A DNA stretch of 6,571 bases, from NCBI GenBank assembly GCA_958435885.1, contig CAUBHZ010000109.1:1-6571 (forward strand), read 5' to 3'. The first letter of the stretch is position 1; every line of letters starts with the position of its first letter. Positions 4,401 through 6,571 of the stretch are shown here, piece after piece. The notes under the pieces were generated by a model that did no database searches, was not told where the DNA came from, and worked only from the letters and a program-made list of their open reading frames with translations. The position numbers and the translations under genes are program-made. Origin of the DNA: an uncultured Intestinimonas sp. GTDB taxonomy: Bacteria; Bacillota_A; Clostridia; Oscillospirales; Oscillospiraceae.

Positions 4401-6571
4401 CGATCACATAGCGGGTCGGGGGCGTGATGGAGCCGTTGCCTCCATCAACAGAAGCGGTGATGCCATAGGACTCATCCTGCACGTCGGGTTTGCCGTCGCC
4501 GTTTGTGTCATAGCCCCATACGGCGTAGACGGTCTTATCCTCCGAAGAGACATCCACCGTGGCGGCGAGGATGCTGTCATCATAGCTGTCATCCAGGCCG
4601 TAAATGGTGTCCTTTTTATCCAGAGACCAGCCCACAAAGGCCACATTTTTACCGTCAACCTGATCACGGGTGGGCTTGAACTCATCGGTGGTGTTCAGCC
4701 TGTAACTGGGCTGCGCCGGGACCTTCTCTTCCTTAGTAGTGGTGGAAGAAGTACTGTCGAAATATCCGCCGTTGGCGTTATAGGTCACGGTGCGCTTGTC
4801 CTCTGTAACGTCGGGATTGCCGTCACCGTCGGTGTCGTAGCCCCAGGCGGCATACAGGGTGGTATTTTGGGAGATGGTGTATTTTCCGCCAGCGGCGTAA
4901 ACCGTGCTTGGGGCGAGCGTGTCCTCCACACCGTAGATTTTGTCTACGGGTGTCTCGGTCCAGCCCACAAAGACGGCTTTTTTGCCTGCTTCATTCAGCG
5001 TAATGGTGGGGACCTGAGAAGAAAGTGTGACCTCGCCGCCGGTAACAGTCTCGTTGCCGGGCATATTAGCGGGGGTTCCCCAAGTCCTCGCGTTTGCATT
5101 ATAAGAGAGGGTATAGCTGCTCGCTGTAGGATCATAGGTATAATTGATGGTCAGGGAGGCTTGGGGGGCATCCTCTCCCTGAACATACCGGATCAGACCG
5201 TGAGATTGACCGGTAAAGTCGCTGTCGCCGTTGGTATAGGAGGGGGTGTACCCTACGGGAGACTCCTCCGTGATCTGATAGGCCGTGCCCACAGGCAGGC
5301 CGGAGATGGTGGCTGTCTGCCCGGCCTTCAGCTTGAAGTTTCCGCCGTTCTTGATGTTAACACTGCTAGAACCGATCGTGATGGGATATTCTCCGTCCAG
5401 AGGATCCACAAGGCCTTCTATCATGGAACTGGCGTTGTACAGGCCGAGGGTATAGGTAAATTCCTGATCTGGGTCCGCATTGGTTATGTTCTCATTTACC
5501 TTCACCGTCAGCGTCCCGGTGGGGGTCTTTTCGGTGCGCAGGCCGTTGTTGCCCAGATGGACGGTGACTGTGGTGTCGTCCACATTATAGACCGGATGGC
5601 GGTAGTGGACAGCGGTGCCGGTCGTGTTGCCGGTCTTGGCGGCGTTGCCGTCGGACACCCGGCTCAGCTTGGCGGAGCCCTTTTGGATGGACAGGCCGCC
5701 GGCGTCACCCTCTACATGCCCCGGGAGCGCCTTGGGGTTGAGCACCAGGTGGTAGTCGGTGAGCAGGTCGGCCTCAAGCTTGCCCGTGTCGCCTGTGCCT
5801 TGCGCCTGATAATACCGGTGCTCATAGAAGAAGGCGGCGCCTTGCCCTGTATGATCCCGCTGGGCGCGCACGATGTTGTAAACTGTGCCACCGATTGACA
5901 CGCCGCCGCTTGTTGTGATCTCCTGTGGAGATATGACGGAGAGCTGCCCCAGATGCTCTTTTGCCTCATCATCCGTCAAAAGATGCTGGCTGCCGCCTGC
6001 AACATTGTCCACCAGCACATACAGGGGGGTGTCCTCGGTGTAGTGGTAGAAGGCGTTGGAGTCGGCGGGGGTAAAGACGGCGGTGGCGGTGCCATACTGG
6101 GTGTCATTCGTGGCGTTGTCATCCCAGGCATTGCTGTAGAAGCTGGTGGTGCCGTCTTTGGAGTGGGCGATCAGGTACTCGTTGTCGTCCTGATCGAATG
6201 TGACGGTCTCATCCCGGTCCACCGAGTAGAACAGGCGGATGGGGTAGGCCTCCTGGTTCTGCTGGATGGAATAGGTCTTGTGGCCGTCTCCGTCTACATG
6301 GGTGGTAGCTGTGACGGTGCGCAGGGGGATCAGGCTGGCCGGGACCTTCCAGGTGAGGGTCTGGGTGTCCCCGTCTGTTGTGACGGTCAGCTCCAGATCA
6401 GACAGGTCGGCCTCTCCGTAGATCTCGTTGCCCTCCACCGTGCCGGTAAAGGTGTAAGTAGCGCCATTGTCGTTTGTTGTGGCCGTGAATGCGTGGTCTC
6501 CATAGAGCACGGTGGGGGCGCCCACCACCTTCATATAGGGGCCCAGCTCATCGGTAAAGGTGATGAAGCCG
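1480..6571 (-). CDS. Giant SLH-anchored surface protein with InlB-type repeats and calcium-type loops (5' partial)
   Basis: At least 1,696 residues are in frame; the gene continues past the window edge, so signal peptide and true start are not seen. Residue 1 here is the internal Met codon at 6534. Residues 1-335 form an all-beta, Cna/pilin-style region (the in-frame residues just upstream read FITFTDELG; PIRLFYSV at 98-105). Residues 340-468 resemble a pilin isopeptide domain (DUF7601/Cna-B-like). Residues 474-1093 contain four InlB-type modules with F-V/I-GW and AxWG signatures. Interleaved and after them (689-1465) are six divergent InlB modules, each with a G-S/G-I-x-P turn. Eight 12-residue DxDxDG-PD loops join modules. 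Nine Asp follow at 1378-1386, then three SLH domains (1467-1631) and a degenerate half-repeat. SLH domains bind pyruvylated secondary wall polymer, so the protein should sit on the cell surface. Only three cysteines were seen. Role inferred as stalk or adhesin; ligand unknown. It ends about 30 bases before a terminator and converges on the tRNA-Leu unit. Confidence 0.93.
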   Translation of the reverse strand, partial: GFITFTDELGPYMKVVGAPTVLYGDHAFTATTNDNGATYTFTGTVEGNEIYGEADLSDLELTVTTDGDTQTLTWKVPASLIPLRTVTATTHVDGDGHKTYSIQQNQEAYPIRLFYSVDRDETVTFDQDDNEYLIAHSKDGTTSFYSNAWDDNATNDTQYGTATAVFTPADSNAFYHYTEDTPLYVLVDNVAGGSQHLLTDDEAKEHLGQLSVISPQEITTSGGVSIGGTVYNIVRAQRDHTGQGAAFFYEHRYYQAQGTGDTGKLEADLLTDYHLVLNPKALPGHVEGDAGGLSIQKGSAKLSRVSDGNAAKTGNTTGTAVHYRHPVYNVDDTTVTVHLGNNGLRTEKTPTGTLTVKVNENITNADPDQEFTYTLGLYNASSMIEGLVDPLDGEYPITIGSSSVNIKNGGNFKLKAGQTATISGLPVGTAYQITEESPVGYTPSYTNGDSDFTGQSHGLIRYVQGEDAPQASLTINYTYDPTASSYTLSYNANARTWGTPANMPGNETVTGGEVTLSSQVPTITLNEAGKKAVFVGWTETPVDKIYGVEDTLAPSTVYAAGGKYTISQNTTLYAAWGYDTDGDGNPDVTEDKRTVTYNANGGYFDSTSSTTTKEEKVPAQPSYRLNTTDEFKPTRDQVDGKNVAFVGWSLDKKDTIYGLDDSYDDSILAATVDVSSEDKTVYAVWGYDTNGDGKPDVQDESYGITASVDGGNGSITPPTRYVIAGTDAEFTITPDTNYALDTVKIETRDILDHTTKTETYPNDGEHNIPGYASGTLTLSDVRSNYAITVTFAVDTDKDGTPDKYDRTLTYDANGGYFGSEGTTEKTETGLNDGDRHTLKSTDEYHPSHADQDGHKVLFIGWTATDNSEAVYERGDGDSLPTLCGRTVTISGDMVVYAVWGLDGDDDGKPDVTEDDHHITATAGDNGSISPEEAYVSDGGNATFTIAPASGYAVDTITIDSTAHKNDGTAPAPGTSWTSYTFKDVTEDHTISVTFGLDEDDNGVPDANEPEDAYTLTYHANGGAFDGQTDPYVVNDVAAGPHTLNDIAAPTHDAVEYNGQQDVPVLFIGWMTEDDHETIYSGNDTAPDTVTSVSMDEDKAVWAAWGYDEDGNGEPDVTETQYTVTARVEGEGGSIDPTSKTVNAGEDVEFTIDAKDGYALDTIQVNSKTEYTNDDITAPFEGTWTLENVQEAAEVVVTFGEDEYGNGVPDDKEEPEEEQYTVTASSDSEEQGSIDPTEATVDAGDDLPFTIHAEDGCALDYITVNGDVVYSNNDPENAFTGSWTLEDIREDSEVVAYFGADEDEDGVPDEPSYWTIEASAGSGGGIDPEGDVFVPDGGDQRFDFDPDRGYEIDRVRVDGDSERVRSSYTFEEVTENHTIRVTFTETDEGGDDDDDDDDDGGITYLTITATAGEGGSISPDGRVQVAYDRNKSFIIQADEGYELADVLVDGRSVGAVGRYTFEKVHKNHTITAVFTASQKLNGVDRWLNTRDHIAYLSGYPDGTFGPDRNMTRAEVAQMFYALLNDQNVPATVSFSDVPDGAWYADAVETLASLGMFTGYPDGTFHPNSTITRAEFAAAALSFADMAPSARCSFPDVSAQDWFYPYVASAAEYGWIGGYPDGTFHPSGSITRAEVAVIVNHMLGRTPDQSFVDRSLDRLVSFSDLNSSHWAFYPIMEASNSHGHIKAGGSEQWTGINN
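1525..1599 (-). other. Degenerate fourth SLH half-repeat at the C-terminus
   Basis: Residues 1646-1670 read FSDLNSSHWAFYPIMEA, the opening half of an SLH repeat. No GYPDGTF or TRAE follows before the stop at residue 1684. It probably caps the three-domain anchor and is unlikely to bind polymer itself. Confidence 0.7.
1642..2136 (-). other. Three SLH cell-wall-anchoring domains
   Basis: Domains lie at residues 1467-1513, 1519-1573 and 1578-1631. Each has GYPDGTF (1485, 1545, 1604) and a TRAE motif (MTRAE 1497, ITRAE 1557, ITRAE 1616). The second and third begin with FSDV or FPDV followed by a W-F/Y element. The first lacks that FxDV start. TRAE is the motif that contacts the pyruvylated secondary cell wall polymer in characterised SLH proteins, and three copies form the usual trimeric anchor. 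Confidence 0.95.
2377..2403 (-). repeat. Nine-aspartate run before the last beta module
   Basis: Residues 1378-1386 are all Asp, coded by mixed GAC and GAT codons and flanked by Gly pairs (EGG before, GGIT after). It sits between modules B5 and B6, where a calcium-type loop would be expected. It probably acts as a flexible acidic hinge. Confidence 0.9.
2647..4839 (-). repeat. Eight calcium-type DxDxDG-PD linker loops between beta modules
   Basis: A 10-residue core repeats at residues 566-575, 675-684, 781-790, 889-898, 984-993, 1094-1103, 1188-1197 and 1287-1296 (nucleotides 4810-4839, 4483-4512, 4165-4194, 3841-3870, 3556-3585, 3226-3255, 2944-2973, 2647-2676). Each follows directly on the WG, TFA, TFG or YFG end of a module. 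As 12-residue loops, D1, G6, P8 and D9 are invariant. Positions 3 and 5 are Asp or Asn except Tyr at position 3 of loop 7. Position 12 is Glu or Asp except Ser in loop 8. This resembles thrombospondin type-3 and EF-hand-like loops. Calcium binding is inferred. Confidence 0.82.
5131..5517 (-). other. Pilin-type isopeptide domain (DUF7601/Cna-B-like)
   Basis: Residues 340-468. The pattern is a first strand TLTVKVNE, a middle FKLKAGQTATI followed by GLPVGTAYQITEE, and a last strand LTINYTY. This is the usual order in Gram-positive pilin and Cna-B-type domains, where a Lys in the first strand joins an Asn in the last with help from an acid in the TEE strand. Candidate residues are K345, E423 or E424, and N464. 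The fold call is by motif only. Confidence 0.65.

Larger units (their letters stand above)
2140..5115 (-). repeat. Ten tandem beta modules: four InlB-type (A) and six divergent InlB-type (B)
   Basis: The order is A1 474-565, A2 581-674, B1 689-780, A3 794-888, B2 904-983, A4 1000-1093, B3 1107-1187, B4 1206-1286, B5 1300-1370, B6 1391-1465. A modules (92-95 residues) share a Y-x-ANGG start (altered in A1), F-V/I-GW (522-525, 633-636, 846-849, 1054-1057), an I/V-Y-x-x-x-D segment and an AxWG end. They match the Listeria-Bacteroides InlB B-repeat style. B modules share I/V-T/E-A near the start, G-S/G-I-x-P (701, 914, 1120, 1219, 1311, 1402), an aromatic-free GY/GC turn and a terminal VTF/AYF/AVF. 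They match the divergent InlB/bacterial repeat style. Repeats are clear as protein but mostly diverged as DNA. Such modules form elongated stalks in other surface proteins. Confidence 0.85.

Noticed and set aside
2647..4839. Dockerin domains
   Set aside because: The loops resemble dockerin calcium loops, but they occur singly between beta modules without the paired-loop and helix layout of a dockerin.
1570..5898. Long + strand ORF as a real gene
   Set aside because: It lies wholly antisense to a gene with recognisable SLH and InlB-type domains, mirrors it codon for codon, has no visible Shine-Dalgarno site and its translation shows only mirrored low-complexity repeats.
6532..6534. ATG at 6534 as the start of the surface-protein gene
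   Set aside because: The frame stays open to the window edge and the preceding residues (FITFTDELG) look like normal domain sequence; no signal peptide follows the Met.

Overview
The window looks like chromosomal DNA of a fairly GC-rich Gram-positive anaerobe of the class Clostridia. A gut member of the Oscillospirales is my best guess. The grounds are a clostridial-type O-acetylhomoserine sulfhydrylase, a DUF3783 protein, a tRNA-Leu(GAG) with an AT-rich sigma-A promoter, and a giant SLH-anchored surface protein. The taxonomic call is inference from gene style, not from a search.

Left part (1-1171, + strand), housekeeping: the 3' end of a metY-type gene (1-498); a perfect 12-bp hairpin; a small DUF3783 gene with a strong Shine-Dalgarno site (592-972); then a textbook promoter (TTGACA, 17 bp, TATAAT) driving tRNA-Leu(GAG) at 1040-1125 with encoded CCA and a strong intrinsic terminator. 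No terminator lies between the DUF3783 gene and the tRNA promoter, so the terminator at 1131-1171 probably ends both transcripts.

Middle (1172-1415): about 240 bases in which I recognise no gene. It ends at a strong bidirectional terminator that separates the two convergent gene groups.

Right part (1480-6571, - strand): one open reading frame, cut off at its 5' end by the window edge, coding for at least 1,696 residues of a secreted, cell-wall-bound mosaic protein. From N to C it holds an all-beta region of the kind found in Cna/pilin-type surface proteins; a pilin-like isopeptide domain; ten beta modules of two kinds (four InlB/Listeria-Bacteroides type, six divergent InlB type); a 9-Asp run; and three SLH domains plus a degenerate fourth half-repeat. 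The first eight modules are each followed by a 12-residue DxDxDG-PD calcium-type loop. This regular alternation of beta modules and calcium-type loops is the most interesting thing in the window. It suggests a long stalk that stiffens with calcium and is held to the wall by SLH domains. A 1,442-codon antisense ORF over this gene is best explained by codon bias.
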